Source: Hyphomicrobiales bacterium
GTDB lineage: Bacteria > Pseudomonadota > Alphaproteobacteria > Parvibaculales > Parvibaculaceae
Direction of reading: 5' to 3'
Assembly (NCBI GenBank): GCA_016124805.1
Contig: WGND01000013.1
Coordinates: 1-64,000 of the forward strand
Length of the DNA stretch: 64,000 nucleotides
The notes under the pieces were generated by a model. It was not told where the DNA came from and did no database searches. It worked only from the letters and a program-made list of their open reading frames with translations. The position numbers were made by a program, and so were the translations under genes. Shown here piece by piece: positions 1 through 9,064 of the stretch. The stretch's first letter is position 1; each line of letters opens with the position of its first letter.

Positions 1-89
1 CACGTCTTCTGTGCAGGGCATCACCCCCGCCTGTGGCACCTGCAATCGGAACCGGCTACCCTGCGCCTTAGAGCCTCAGGAGCCCCACC

Positions 90-647
90 ATGTCAGCCCC
101 GAAAACATCAGCAAACGTCACAGCCATCAGCCGCAGCGCCGGGCACCATTTCAGCAAGGCCAACGCGCCGGTGATCACGCTCCTCAAGGGTCTCGGTGTG
201 GAGGGCGATGCCCATGCCGGTCACACGGTGAAGCACCGCTCCCGCGTGAAGGCAAACCCCGAGGCGCCCAATCTGCGCCAGGTCCACCTCGTCATGGCCG
301 AAACACTCGACCGCCTCAACGCCGAAGGCTTCAGCCTCCGCGCAGGCGATATCGGCGAAAACATAACAACGACAGGCATTGATCTCTTCGCCCTGCCTTG
401 CGGCACGCGTCTCGCTATCGGTCCTGAAGCGATCATTGAGGTCACGGGGCTGCGCAATCCCTGCACCCAGCTCGACGCCTTTCAGGACGGTCTCATGGCC
501 GCCACCCTGACCCGCGATGACGAGGGCAGGCTGCAGCTCCGGGCCGGCATCATGGGCATCGTGCTGGCAGGCGGGCGCATCACCCCCGGCGATGCCATTG
601 CCGTCACCCTGCCACCCGAACCGCACTTGCCCCTGGCGCGTGTCTGA
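90..647 (+). CDS. MOSC domain-containing protein
   Basis: 185 aa. MOSC domains bind sulfur carried on a conserved cysteine, as in molybdenum cofactor sulfurases and the YiiM/YuaD proteins. Family marks seen here are GVEGDAHAG (36-44), RQVHL (63-67), GDIGEN (86-91) and the NPC cysteine at 125. The ATG follows an AGGAG seven bases upstream. The protein is a stand-alone MOSC domain without the beta-barrel partner, so the substrate is unknown; it probably acts in cytosolic sulfur transfer or detoxification of N-hydroxylated compounds. The gene converges on the next one across a bidirectional terminator. Confidence 0.9.
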   Translation: MSAPKTSANVTAISRSAGHHFSKANAPVITLLKGLGVEGDAHAGHTVKHRSRVKANPEAPNLRQVHLVMAETLDRLNAEGFSLRAGDIGENITTTGIDLFALPCGTRLAIGPEAIIEVTGLRNPCTQLDAFQDGLMAATLTRDDEGRLQLRAGIMGIVLAGGRITPGDAIAVTLPPEPHLPLARV

Positions 648-666
648 CACCCCCGCGCCTCAGGCA

Positions 667-706
667 CAAAAAACGGGGAGAGCTTTCGCACTCCCCGCCG
701 ATTTTC
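667..706. terminator. Bidirectional intrinsic terminator
   Basis: CGGGGAG (674-680) pairs with CTCCCCG (691-697), with an inner GC/GC pair around a TTTC loop. On the minus strand the stem is followed by TTTTTTG, so it mainly stops the Asn-repeat gene; the plus side has a weaker ATTTTCT tail for the MOSC gene. Confidence 0.75.
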
Positions 707-730
707 TGGATGCAGTCTCGTATCAGTCGG

Positions 731-1831
731 TCAGTAGCCCACGCCGCCACTGAACATCGTGGCCCCGGCATAGCTTGTTGTCTCACCCTCCACAATGCTG
801 TTCTTGGTGAGGAAGAGTTCGGCATAGCGCGCGCCTGCCAGACCATTCACGCGGGTCATGCCGCGCATATTGCTGTGGCCACCGGCCACGCAGGCCAGAC
901 GCCCCTCATCGCCATAATGCAGCGCTTCGCTGTCCTGGCATTCGATGACATAGCCACCGACATAATCAGGGGCCGAGCCATCGTCTTCGCTCATGGTGCC
1001 GACAGTGGCGACCAGCATTTCACCGGAGCGGCAATACATCAGCTCGCCGCGGCCCTTGCTGATATCCACGCGCTTGTCATCGATCGCGAGGAAGGCTGCA
1101 TCTTCATTGCCCTTGGCATCAACACAGATACCCTTGACGGGACGCACGCCCTTCTTGCTCTGGCGCACGACAACGGCAAGCGGGCCCATCGAAATCTGCG
1201 GCCGCGGGGCCTGATAGACCGTGCCACCGGCACCACGAACCTCATCACCAAACAGGGCCGAACGACGCGAACTGGCATCAGTCGAGCTGCGAACCCGCGC
1301 CGTGGCCGCGGCCTGCGCGGCGGCAGAGGCCGTTGCATCCGACATGCTGGAGCTGTTGCTCGAACTGTCGCTGCTGCTGTTGCTGTTGCTGCTCGCATCA
1401 ACCGTGATGTCGATATTGATCTCGTTGTTCACTTCGACATTGTTGTTGTTCGTGTTGTTATTGGTGTTGTTGTTCGTGTTGTTGTTGGTGTTGTTGTTCG
1501 TGTTGTTATTGGTGTTGTTATTGGTGTTGTTGTTTTCGTTGTGATTGTTGTTCTGGTTGTAATTCTTGTTCCAGTTGACATTGGTGTTCTTGCCACCGCC
1601 GCCACCATGGCCATGCCCGCCGCCGTGGCCATCGCCACCACCGCCATTGTCACAGCCGCAATCTTCTTCAGGCGGCGGGGTCGGTGTCCCGCAACCCGTA
1701 TCGCAGCCTGAGTCGGTCGTCGGGGCCTGATAACCGGCATAGGCAGGGCTGCTGCCCGCAAAGACGAAAATTCCAACGCCCATGACGCTGGCAATGGCTG
1801 CCCCGGCCAAATAGGTAAAAATCTGTTTCAT
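731..1831 (-). CDS. Exported Asn-repeat protein of unknown function
   Basis: 366 aa from the ATG at 1831, preceded by AGGAG at good spacing; an in-frame ATG ten codons upstream lacks such a site. Residues 1-32 form a signal peptide ending in AYA. The mature protein has a Cys/Pro/Gly-rich stretch, a His/Gly-rich stretch, a run of about seven NNNT units, a Ser/Asn-rich linker, then a C-terminal region of about 170 residues with mixed composition and several cysteines that looks folded. No family recognised. The layout (signal, low-complexity stalk, folded end) suggests a periplasmic or surface protein. Serine and asparagine codons are unusually repetitive. Confidence 0.8.
   Translation of the reverse strand: MKQIFTYLAGAAIASVMGVGIFVFAGSSPAYAGYQAPTTDSGCDTGCGTPTPPPEEDCGCDNGGGGDGHGGGHGHGGGGGKNTNVNWNKNYNQNNNHNENNNTNNNTNNNTNNNTNNNTNNNTNNNTNNNNVEVNNEINIDITVDASSNSNSSSDSSSNSSSMSDATASAAAQAAATARVRSSTDASSRRSALFGDEVRGAGGTVYQAPRPQISMGPLAVVVRQSKKGVRPVKGICVDAKGNEDAAFLAIDDKRVDISKGRGELMYCRSGEMLVATVGTMSEDDGSAPDYVGGYVIECQDSEALHYGDEGRLACVAGGHSNMRGMTRVNGLAGARYAELFLTKNSIVEGETTSYAGATMFSGGVGY
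1440..1535. repeat. 12-bp coding tandem repeat (NNNT units)
   Basis: On the plus strand, units of the form GTTGTTxTTxGT follow each other about eight times with a 12-bp period, alternating between two or three variants. They encode the NNNT repeats of the Asn-rich exported protein on the minus strand. In-frame length changes by slippage would alter the stalk without breaking the gene. Confidence 0.85.
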
Positions 1832-2294
1832 CGTGACACTCCTGGCCTCATTTAGGCTCATCGTCCTGCATCCAGAGAGGACTCATCACCTCCCGATGCG
1901 AAAGCCATGCCGAAATCTGTCGCAAGCTGCATCGTTTCAGAATGGCGATCTGGCGCAAATATCAGCGTCGCAAGAGCGCGGCCAGAGGCGCATGCCACCG
2001 AAATGTTAACGATTACGGGAAACCGATTTTCCCAGCAATAATTCTGCAAACCATTGTTATATATAGACTATTTCCACCAATTTGGACAGCTTTTTGATAC
2101 AGTCGCGGGAATGCCATTAACATCTGGCACAGTTTCTGCTCCTGCTGGCTCAACCGCAGGGCACGCCCCCGATCCCCGTTCCGGATCGATACGGCAGCCC
2201 CGAAGCGGGACGAAGTAGGTGAGACAAGGCCCGAAACGAGACAGTGGATCGGGCCGCGCAACGGGCAAATGATTTGCGCAGGGGAATGAGCGGC
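1832..2294. other. Divergent intergenic region, no gene seen
   Basis: About 460 bases between two divergent genes. The middle (about 2000-2090) is AT-rich and likely holds promoters. GGGAAA (2017-2022) and TTTCCC (2028-2033) form a short inverted repeat. Open frames here lack ribosome-binding sites and resemble no protein. Confidence 0.5.
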
Positions 2295-2969
2295 ATGAAA
2301 CACAGAACCAATCAGGCATTGTTCGATTACTGGAATGCCATGCGTGCAGGCCGTCTTGCCCCGAAGCGCAGCGAAATCGAACCCGGCGACATCAAGCGCC
2401 TCCTTCCCTATGTTTTCATTCTGGAACGCCAGGACGACTGGTCCTACAGCTTCCGTCTGGCCGGCACCGGCCTCTGCAGCGCCTATGGCATGGAGTTCCG
2501 CGGCCACAACATCCTCTCCATGTGGCAGGATGACTGCCTGGAAAATATCAAGCGCGCGCTGGAAGATGTCACCAATTCAGCAAATATCGCGATCGTGGAA
2601 TATACCGCCGCCACCAGCCAGCAGCGCGAAGCCAGCTTTGAAATGATCCTGATGCCGCTGGCACAGGAAAACGGCGCCATCACCCGCGTGCTTGGTGCCG
2701 CCGTCCCTGCCGAGCAGCACAGCTGGATCGGCGACCATCTTCTGGCCCGTCAGTGGATCGACCGTCTGCAGATCCTCAACCCTGAACGCATGCCAAAGCG
2801 CGACTACAAGCCGGAAACCGTGACCAATCGTATCCTGCGCGAAAAGCCGCCTGTCGCCACGACGGCGAGCATCGCCAGCATGGCCATGCGCCGCGCGCCG
2901 CTGCGCTCCGAACGTTCCTATCTGCGTCTGGTCAAGACAGCCCTGCAGCGCGGTGAAGAACTGAAATAG
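2295..2969 (+). CDS. PAS domain-containing protein (PAS_5 family)
   Basis: 224 aa from the ATG at 2295, with AGGGGA nine bases upstream; in-frame starts at 2244 and 2286 are less well placed. The N-terminal two thirds match the alphaproteobacterial PAS_5 family (PF07310): LFDYWNAMR, LLPYVFILE, FRLAGTGLC and a late LLMPL-like strand (here LMPLAQENG). The C-terminal tail is basic and shows no output domain. It is probably a soluble sensor or partner protein; ligand unknown. Members commonly occur as stand-alone proteins in these bacteria. Confidence 0.82.
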   Translation: MKHRTNQALFDYWNAMRAGRLAPKRSEIEPGDIKRLLPYVFILERQDDWSYSFRLAGTGLCSAYGMEFRGHNILSMWQDDCLENIKRALEDVTNSANIAIVEYTAATSQQREASFEMILMPLAQENGAITRVLGAAVPAEQHSWIGDHLLARQWIDRLQILNPERMPKRDYKPETVTNRILREKPPVATTASIASMAMRRAPLRSERSYLRLVKTALQRGEELK

Positions 2970-2986
2970 CCTCGGCCGAAACAAAA

Positions 2987-3018
2987 ATGGAGACCCCAAG
3001 GGGGTCTCCATAAATCTT
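2987..3018. terminator. Intrinsic terminator between convergent genes
   Basis: A perfect 11-bp stem (2987-2997 with 3001-3011) closes on a three-base loop. On the minus strand it is followed by TTTTTGT, ending the GMC oxidoreductase transcript; on the plus strand the tail is AAATCTTTG, which is weaker. Confidence 0.8.
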
Positions 3019-3042
3019 TGTGTGATGGCGAAAAGGTAAGGC

Positions 3043-4686
3043 TCAGGCCGCATTCCCCACGCGATCTTCGGCAAGCGTCACCTGTTCGGCTGGCAGCGGC
3101 GCCCGACCCAGAATGTCATCGGAAATCTTTTCCGCGATCATGATGGTCGGCGCATTGGTATTGCCGCCCACCAGTGTCGGCATGACCGAAGCATCCACCA
3201 CCCGCAGGCCTTCAAGGCCATGCACGCGACAGCGTGAATCCACAACCGCCATCGGGTCCGAACCCATCTTCGCCGTTCCCACCGGATGATAGATCGTCTC
3301 GGCGGCTTCACGAATCCAGGCATCAATATCCGCATCACTCTGCTTGTCGGCACCCGGCCAGAATTCCGGCCCGCGATAGGGATCCATCGCCCGCTGGCTG
3401 ACGATATTGCGCACAATGCGCACCCCTTCACGCATCACGACACGATCCGTTTCAGCCGCCAGATAATTCGGCTGGATCAGCGCGTGTTCGGACGGATTGG
3501 TCGATTTCAGGCCGATATAGCCGCGGCTTTCAGGACGCAGCTGGCAGACATGAACGGTGAAGCCATGACGATCCGATTTCGCACGCGCATGATCGCGCAT
3601 CATGGCAGCCACGAAATGAAGCTGAATGTCAGGCACTTCAAGTTCGGGACGCGTCTTCAGAAAAGCCCCGGCTTCCAGACCATTGGAGGTGCCCAGACCC
3701 GTCTTGAAGAAGGTGTACTGCATGCCGGTCATCAGCGCGCGCAGCGGATTGGTCTGCGAATGCAACGACACGGGCAGCTTGCATTCATAAAGCACTGTCG
3801 CGTCGAGATGGTCCTGCAGGTTCTGGCCGACGCCTGGCAGATCAGCGACAACATCAATGCCGAATTTCTTGAGATACTCGCCCTTGCCGATACCCGACAG
3901 CAGCAGCACCTGGGGTGAGTTCACCGCACCGCCCGACAGGATCACTTCCTTGTTGGCGCGCACGGTTTTGGTCACGCCGCCCTGCTCATATTCAACGCCG
4001 ACGGCCTTCTTGCCCTCGAAGAGAATGCGCGAGGTCAGCGCCTCGACTTCCACGCTCAGATTGTCGCGTGACAGCGCGGGCACCAGATAGCCGACAGCCG
4101 CGCTGCAGCGCTTGCCGTTCTTGATGGTCAGCTGATAGGGGCCGACGCCTTCCTGCTGGGGACCGTTGAAATCATCCGTATAGGCATGGCCTGCCTGCTT
4201 GCCGGCTTCGGTAAAAGCATCAAAGAGAATGTTTGTCTTCTGCACATTGGTCACGCCCAGCGGGCCATCACCACCATGAAAAGCGCTGTTGCCGTTTTCA
4301 TTGCCTTCCGAGCGACGGAAATAAGGCAGCACATCGGCAAAACCCCAGCCTTCAAGGCCCATCTGGCGCCACATGTCATAATCGCGCCCATGGCCGCGAA
4401 TATAGATCATGCCGTTGATGGAGGAGGAACCGCCCAGCACCTTGCCGCGCGGCCAGTACATTTTGCGATTGTTCAGATGCGGCTGGCCCTCGGACTCGTA
4501 ACACCAGTTTTCCTTGCCGCCGGAAATCAGGCTGCCGACACCGGCGGGCATGTGAATCATGAAATTCTTGTCCTTGCCGCCCGCTTCCAGCAGCAGAACC
4601 TTGTTGGCAGGGTTTTCTGAGAGACGGTTGGCCAGCACACAGCCCGCACTGCCGGCGCCAATGATGATGTAATCAAAGCTGCTCAT
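3043..4686 (-). CDS. GMC family FAD-dependent oxidoreductase (choline dehydrogenase-like)
   Basis: 547 aa from the ATG at 4686, with AGGAGC six bases upstream. An N-terminal FAD-binding GAGSAG (10-15) is followed by the GMC signature around [13 protein letters not shown]. The C-terminus has the catalytic [10 protein letters not shown] histidine and the GGNTNAPT asparagine. GMC enzymes oxidise alcohols with FAD. Many close relatives are annotated as choline dehydrogenase or alcohol dehydrogenase; no betaine pathway neighbour is present, so the substrate is probably an alcohol other than choline. Cytosolic or peripherally membrane-bound. The gene stands alone and ends at a terminator. Confidence 0.92.
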   Translation of the reverse strand: MSSFDYIIIGAGSAGCVLANRLSENPANKVLLLEAGGKDKNFMIHMPAGVGSLISGGKENWCYESEGQPHLNNRKMYWPRGKVLGGSSSINGMIYIRGHGRDYDMWRQMGLEGWGFADVLPYFRRSEGNENGNSAFHGGDGPLGVTNVQKTNILFDAFTEAGKQAGHAYTDDFNGPQQEGVGPYQLTIKNGKRCSAAVGYLVPALSRDNLSVEVEALTSRILFEGKKAVGVEYEQGGVTKTVRANKEVILSGGAVNSPQVLLLSGIGKGEYLKKFGIDVVADLPGVGQNLQDHLDATVLYECKLPVSLHSQTNPLRALMTGMQYTFFKTGLGTSNGLEAGAFLKTRPELEVPDIQLHFVAAMMRDHARAKSDRHGFTVHVCQLRPESRGYIGLKSTNPSEHALIQPNYLAAETDRVVMREGVRIVRNIVSQRAMDPYRGPEFWPGADKQSDADIDAWIREAAETIYHPVGTAKMGSDPMAVVDSRCRVHGLEGLRVVDASVMPTLVGGNTNAPTIMIAEKISDDILGRAPLPAEQVTLAEDRVGNAA

Positions 4687-4988
4687 ACTCTGCTCCTGGA
4701 CCATTTTTGATCCTGTTATCTGTTTTTTGCGAGGAATTTTGGCCCCATTTCACATATGGAACGGGCGCCAATCAACCTCCCATTTTGATTGGATTCCGGC
4801 CATTCTCTGCAAACATAAAAGATGACGCAAGCGTCAATTTGTATTTGCCCATTTCCGCAGCGCCATGCGGGCCGCCATGACGAATTCAATATGGAGAAAT
4901 TTCTGTTTCGGAAGCCGTCAATCGTAGCCATTCGTTAACCTTGCGGGGGCTATTCTACGCTCTGGCAAATGACAACCATGTGCGTGTG
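4687..4988. other. Divergent promoter region, no gene seen
   Basis: About 300 bases between the divergent GMC and PilZ genes. It contains AT-rich stretches near 4700-4740 and a GTTAAC at 4935, but I see no convincing gene or operator. Confidence 0.4.
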
Positions 4989-5627
4989 ATGACACAGAAC
5001 CAGCTAGTGGCCGAACAAATGCAACCCGAAGGACATGAACGCAGGCAGCATCCCCGCTTCGCAATCACGGCGAAGGGGCGTTTTCTTGCAGGCGACGGCA
5101 CCGAGCATGACTGCTCGATCCGCGATATGTCACTTGGCGGCATTGCCCTCAACAGCGATGTGGAAGTCAGCATGGGCGACCACATCATCGTCTATCTGGA
5201 TGAATTTGGCCGTTTCGAAGGCAATATCGTTCGCATTTTCGGCGGCGGCTTTGCCATCACCACCGCCATCAGCGGCCCGCGTCGCGAGCGACTGCAAGCG
5301 CGTCTGGATTCAATCGCCAAGGGCGTCAGCCCGGCTGAAGCCGAAGCAGAGGCCAAGCGCGCTTTCCCGCGCTATGCCCCCAAAGAAGCCGGCATGGAGG
5401 AAAGCTCCGTCGTCACGCTTGAAGACGGACGCACCGCCCCCTGCCGCATTGTCGACATGTCGCTTGGCGGCGCCAATGTCGCCACCGAGCTCAAGGCCCC
5501 GCTGGGATCCAATGTCTCCATCGGTCGCATGAAAGGTCGCGTGGTTCGCCACACTGCCGAAGGCATCGCCATCGAATTCACCGATATTCCCGAGCGCGCC
5601 AGCGCCCTGTCGCGACCCTTCGGCTGA
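4989..5627 (+). CDS. Tandem PilZ domain protein (c-di-GMP binding)
   Basis: 212 aa from the ATG at 4989; an in-frame TTG at 4941 and ATG at 5019 are alternatives, and none has a strong ribosome-binding site. Two PilZ domains follow one another. The first has the RRQHPR arginines and DMSLGG; the second has KRAFPR and again DMSLGG. Both therefore keep the RxxxR and (D/N)xSxxG motifs that bind cyclic-di-GMP. There is no other domain or membrane segment, so it is a cytosolic c-di-GMP receptor, plausibly controlling motility, surface polysaccharide or adhesion. A strong terminator follows. Confidence 0.88.
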   Translation: MTQNQLVAEQMQPEGHERRQHPRFAITAKGRFLAGDGTEHDCSIRDMSLGGIALNSDVEVSMGDHIIVYLDEFGRFEGNIVRIFGGGFAITTAISGPRRERLQARLDSIAKGVSPAEAEAEAKRAFPRYAPKEAGMEESSVVTLEDGRTAPCRIVDMSLGGANVATELKAPLGSNVSIGRMKGRVVRHTAEGIAIEFTDIPERASALSRPFG

Positions 5628-5652
5628 TACATCTTTCTCCATCAAAACTTTG

Positions 5653-5690
5653 AAGTCGCCCGTCACTCAAAAGACCGGCGACTTTTTTGT
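5653..5690 (+). terminator. Intrinsic terminator after PilZ gene
   Basis: AAGTCGCC (5653-5660) pairs with GGCGACTT (5677-5684), followed immediately by a run of T to 5688. Confidence 0.85.
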
Positions 5691-6141
5691 GCGCACTCGC
5701 CAGGGCATCCCTCTCGCCTGAGCAGAAACACGCGCACTGGCCAGCCGGGCGCCCTCATAACAGGCACCTGCAAACGCATGAAATGTCCTCTTTCAGGACC
5801 GTCGTTCCTGTGCGGAAATCAAAAAAACGCTCAAAACACAAGACCAATTGCATTTTTTTTGAAAAAATTTTCATCCGTTTTGGAAATGGTCCGTATCGGG
5901 ATCAGCGCGTTGAAAAATGCCAGCAATACCAAGCTTCCAGAGCGTTTTCCAAGGCATTTCAAACCTTTCCATGGTGAAGAAATACTTCCCAATTCAATCA
6001 AATTGGATCGATTAGAATTTGAATTAAACACGTCTTAAAATTGGCGTGAATTCAATTCAAAACGACTATTCCCGTTTAAATCTCCTCACATCACTCCCTG
6101 ACACCTTGCACATCACAGAGTTGAATTTCTGGGTGGGCAAA
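5691..6141. other. AT-rich intergenic region, no gene seen
   Basis: About 450 bases, much richer in A and T than the flanks from about 5815 on. Near 5989-6060 there are overlapping copies of AATTCAA and its complement TTGAATT, which may be operator sites or fold into hairpins. It likely carries the promoter of the LapG-like lipoprotein gene. A small RNA cannot be excluded. Confidence 0.45.
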
Positions 6142-6930
6142 ATGTGGAACGTGAAAATCTTTGGAAGCTTGTTACTCGTCGCGGCCCTTGGCGGATGCCA
6201 GGTCACAGGCAGCACATCATCAAAATCGCTGATGGAGATGGGGCCTGACGGGAATCTCGTAATGGTCAAGTCCGGCGTCGACATGCCCGTCGGACAGCAG
6301 GTCGTGCCGCCGGTCGGCTATATCGGCTTCTGTCTCCGCAACAAGGCCGACTGCGCCGGCGGCAGCGATCAGCCCTCGAACATCGCCATGACGCCGGAGC
6401 GCTGGTCGCAGCTCAATGAAGTGAATGAATATGTGAACCGCAACATCCCGCAGGTCGAGGATGAGGAGCTCTATCATCGCGCCGAGTGGTGGGCCTATGC
6501 CGACGCACGTGGCGGTGACTGCGAGGACCTTGCCCTTCTCAAGCAGAAGATGCTGGTCGAGCGCGGCTGGCCTGCCGACAGCCTGCTCCTTGCCGTCGTG
6601 CGCGAATGGAACGGTGATGGTCATGCCGTGCTGATCGCCAAGACCGCCAATGGCGAATATGTGCTCGACAACAAGAACTGGGCGATCGTCGCCTGGCAGG
6701 ACGCGCCCTATACATGGATCAAGCGCCAGTCGCGCGAACGGCCTTATATCTGGGTCAATCTGGATGAGCGCAGCTTCCGCCAACTCGCTGCCGCGCCGCT
6801 GCCACCGGTTGGCACCGTCGCCCCCTTCGTGACGGCAGCGCTGGGCGCATCGGCCACAGACAATCCCGTTTCGCTGGCCGAGCTGCGCCCGGCCCAGCTT
6901 GCCGGTGACACCTCTTCCCTGCGCGAATAG
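6142..6930 (+). CDS. LapG-like transglutaminase-like cysteine protease, lipoprotein
   Basis: 262 aa. The ATG at 6142 gives a lipoprotein signal with lipobox LGGC (Cys19), which favours it over an in-frame ATG 96 bases upstream. The BTLCP family (PF06035, which includes LapG) is shown by the catalytic triad Cys127 (GGDCED), His161 (GDGHAVLIA) and Asp176 (LDNKNW). LapG cleaves surface adhesins in the periplasm under c-di-GMP control. Here no adhesin or LapD receptor is adjacent, although a tandem PilZ protein lies just upstream. Being lipid-anchored differs from classical soluble LapG. The target is unknown. Confidence 0.87.
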   Translation: MWNVKIFGSLLLVAALGGCQVTGSTSSKSLMEMGPDGNLVMVKSGVDMPVGQQVVPPVGYIGFCLRNKADCAGGSDQPSNIAMTPERWSQLNEVNEYVNRNIPQVEDEELYHRAEWWAYADARGGDCEDLALLKQKMLVERGWPADSLLLAVVREWNGDGHAVLIAKTANGEYVLDNKNWAIVAWQDAPYTWIKRQSRERPYIWVNLDERSFRQLAAAPLPPVGTVAPFVTAALGASATDNPVSLAELRPAQLAGDTSSLRE

Positions 6931-7033
6931 GCGCGGCGAACCCCACTGGAAAGACACCGCCGACATGCGTCTTTCCGACCTTCCCCCCCGATCGGGCCCA
7001 ATTGCCCCCCTTTAGGGTCCGATCCTGTCGAGG

Positions 7034-7064
7034 CCGGTCCTGTCGCGTTCCACGGCAGGACCGG
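7034..7064. terminator. Possible hairpin between convergent genes
   Basis: CCGGTCCTG (7034-7042) pairs with CAGGACCGG (7056-7064) across a 13-base loop. No strong T run follows on either strand, so termination is uncertain. Confidence 0.4.
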
Positions 7065-7090
7065 TTGGCGTTTGGGAGGCGTTGGCAGGC

Positions 7091-7867
7091 TTACTTGCCC
7101 TTCCACACCGGCTTGCGCTTCTGGGCAAAAGCCATCGGCCCCTCCACCAGATCTTCGCTGCGGAACAGCGCCTTCACCGCGTCATAGGGTGTCGAGATCG
7201 CCTCTTCCAGCGTCGGCTTGTCCAGCCCCTGATTGATGGCTTCCTTGGACGCCCGCAGCGACATCGGTGAACATTCCAGCATCAGCCCGGCCCAGCGATG
7301 CGCGGCTGCCATCAGCTCCGCCTGTGGCACGACCTCATTGACGAAACCAAGCTCGCGCCCCTCCTGCGCATCCACACGGCGCCCCGTCAGGATCATGCCC
7401 AGCGCCTGCTTGCGGGGGATCTCGCGCACCAGGCGATGCAGACCACCTGCCAGAGCGGCCAGACCCACACGCGGCTCCGGCAGCGCGAAGATGGCATTGT
7501 CAGATGCAATGATGATGTCGCAGGCCAGCGCGATCTCGAAGCCGCCGCCCATGGCCATGCCGTTTACCGCGGCAATCAGCGGCTTGTTCAGGTTGAAGCG
7601 TGAGGTCAGACCCGCAAAACCGGTCTTCGGCACCTCGATCTTGTTGCCTTCCGCCTGATAGCGAAGGTCATTGCCCGCCGAAAAGGCCCGGTCGCCCTCG
7701 CCCGTGATGATGGCAATCCACAGATCATCATCCTTGGCGAAATCATCAAAGACCTTTTCAAGCTCGAAATTGGCCGGCGGATGAAGCGCATTCATGCGTT
7801 CGGGGCGGTTCATGCGGACCGTCAGCACATGGCCATCGCGCTCAACCTTGCAAAATTCCGTTTCCAT
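7091..7867 (-). CDS. Enoyl-CoA hydratase/isomerase family protein
   Basis: 258 aa from the ATG at 7867, preceded by AAGGA; the open frame runs further upstream without a better start. Crotonase fold: oxyanion-hole elements FSAGNDL (62-68) and GMAMGGGF (103-110). The first catalytic glutamate of enoyl-CoA hydratases is kept (E131 in LPEPRVGL), but the second is glycine (G157 in ALGMILTG). It may therefore do an isomerase, hydrolase or other crotonase reaction rather than classical hydration. The gene stands alone. It probably belongs to fatty or aromatic acyl-CoA breakdown. Confidence 0.88.
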   Translation of the reverse strand: METEFCKVERDGHVLTVRMNRPERMNALHPPANFELEKVFDDFAKDDDLWIAIITGEGDRAFSAGNDLRYQAEGNKIEVPKTGFAGLTSRFNLNKPLIAAVNGMAMGGGFEIALACDIIIASDNAIFALPEPRVGLAALAGGLHRLVREIPRKQALGMILTGRRVDAQEGRELGFVNEVVPQAELMAAAHRWAGLMLECSPMSLRASKEAINQGLDKPTLEEAISTPYDAVKALFRSEDLVEGPMAFAQKRKPVWKGK

Positions 7868-8070
7868 TTTTCTTTTCCTTGTTGGTGAGACGGGAGCTTT
7901 TGCGACGAAATGTGCCCTTTTCAGACACGGGGAACAAGCGCGCTGCCGACCGGAATTTTTAGCCCCCTGTTGACGTTTCAGTAACCAAGACTGCCTATCC
8001 TTGACCTCAACCCGACCAGTCCAAAGAAAACGCGACGTCTTTCCGCGGACCAACCTCGAACTGCATCAAC

Positions 8071-8916
8071 ATGCGCACTGCAACAGAGACCAAAATCGAT
8101 CACGCCGCTGCAGACGGATTTGACACCTCTGCTGGCCTTGGCGCGTCTGATCCGCGCCGGGCAACGCGCTGGGTCCTCAAATACAGTGACCGAATCTATG
8201 GCCCCTACAGCTTCGAGGCCATGACCAGCTACATCGCCGAAGGCCGCGTGGCCGCGCACAGCCTGATTGCGCCGGAAGGCACACCGGCTGGCGCGCTGAT
8301 GTGGCAATATGCCGAAAACACACCTGCTTTTTTTGAATATTTTGGCCGCGCACCGGCACCTGTTGAGCAGCCCGCCGCCGAACCCGTCGCCGAGGAAACC
8401 GCACCTGAAGCCGCAGCCGAACCGGCAGTCGACTCCGATCAGGTCGCGCAGCTCAAAAACATCATTTCATCCGTCACCGCAGAACCGCATGCCGGGGAAG
8501 CCGAAGCGGACGAGATCGCCTTCGAGCCGACCACGGAAGCCGTCGCGCCTGTCGGCCCCGGCAGCACCGATCAGGGCGCAGAGCGCCGCACCTATGGTAC
8601 CGCCAAGGGCCAGATCGATCGCCGTGCGCAGCCCGAGTCATCAAATTTCGTCGTCATCACGGACGTCAAGAGCCGCTATGCCGGCCAGCTTGAGCAGGCA
8701 ATCATGTCGGCAGGTCCCGCCTACAAGCTCGCGGCCAATGTCTGGTGCCTGAACGCAGACGCCACGGCAGCCGCCCTTCTCAACGATTTGTCACGCCATA
8801 TCGGCAAGAGCGACAGCCTTGTCGTCGTCGATGCCACGCGTGATCGCGCCGTCTGGACCACGCTGGGTCCCGAAACAGAGGCCAAAATGCGCCGCGTCTG
8901 GCGCCGCAACTTCTAA
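8071..8916 (+). CDS. GYF_2 (DUF4339) domain protein
   Basis: 281 aa. Residues about 33-85 match the GYF_2/DUF4339 fold (WVLKYSDRIYGPYS, later a YIAEGRV helix and SLIAPEG turn), a small presumed peptide-binding module. An Ala/Pro/Glu-rich linker runs to about 190. The last 90 residues form a separate folded-looking domain (VITDVKSRYAGQLEQAI to the end) that I do not recognise. There is no signal peptide. Divergent from the enoyl-CoA hydratase gene and followed by a strong terminator. Confidence 0.75.
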   Translation: MRTATETKIDHAAADGFDTSAGLGASDPRRATRWVLKYSDRIYGPYSFEAMTSYIAEGRVAAHSLIAPEGTPAGALMWQYAENTPAFFEYFGRAPAPVEQPAAEPVAEETAPEAAAEPAVDSDQVAQLKNIISSVTAEPHAGEAEADEIAFEPTTEAVAPVGPGSTDQGAERRTYGTAKGQIDRRAQPESSNFVVITDVKSRYAGQLEQAIMSAGPAYKLAANVWCLNADATAAALLNDLSRHIGKSDSLVVVDATRDRAVWTTLGPETEAKMRRVWRRNF

Positions 8917-8978
8917 TCCTCTTCAGGCCGAAGGGTAGCATCGCACAGCTCAGGATGTTACGCTCTGCACATGACCCA

Positions 8979-9014
8979 AGGGTCTTCCGGCTTCACGCCT
9001 GAAGACCCTTTTTT
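8979..9014 (+). terminator. Intrinsic terminator after GYF_2 gene
   Basis: AGGGTCTTC (8979-8987) pairs with GAAGACCCT (9001-9009), with an inner GGC/GCC pairing, and ends in six T residues (9009-9014). Confidence 0.88.
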
Positions 9015-9064
9015 ACATTCTGGACACAGCATTGGTCCGCAAGGGCATGCAGAAAGGCAATTCA

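Noticed and set aside
108-650. Long minus-strand open frame over the MOSC gene
   Set aside because: It mirrors the codon pattern of the MOSC gene, has no ribosome-binding site and matches no family.
1440-1535. CRISPR-like array
   Set aside because: The repeats are contiguous 12-bp coding units with no spacers. No other spaced repeat array was seen in the window.
710-1711. Plus-strand open frame rich in Val/Ile repeats
   Set aside because: It is the antisense of the NNNT repeat gene; the minus strand has the signal peptide and AGGAG start.
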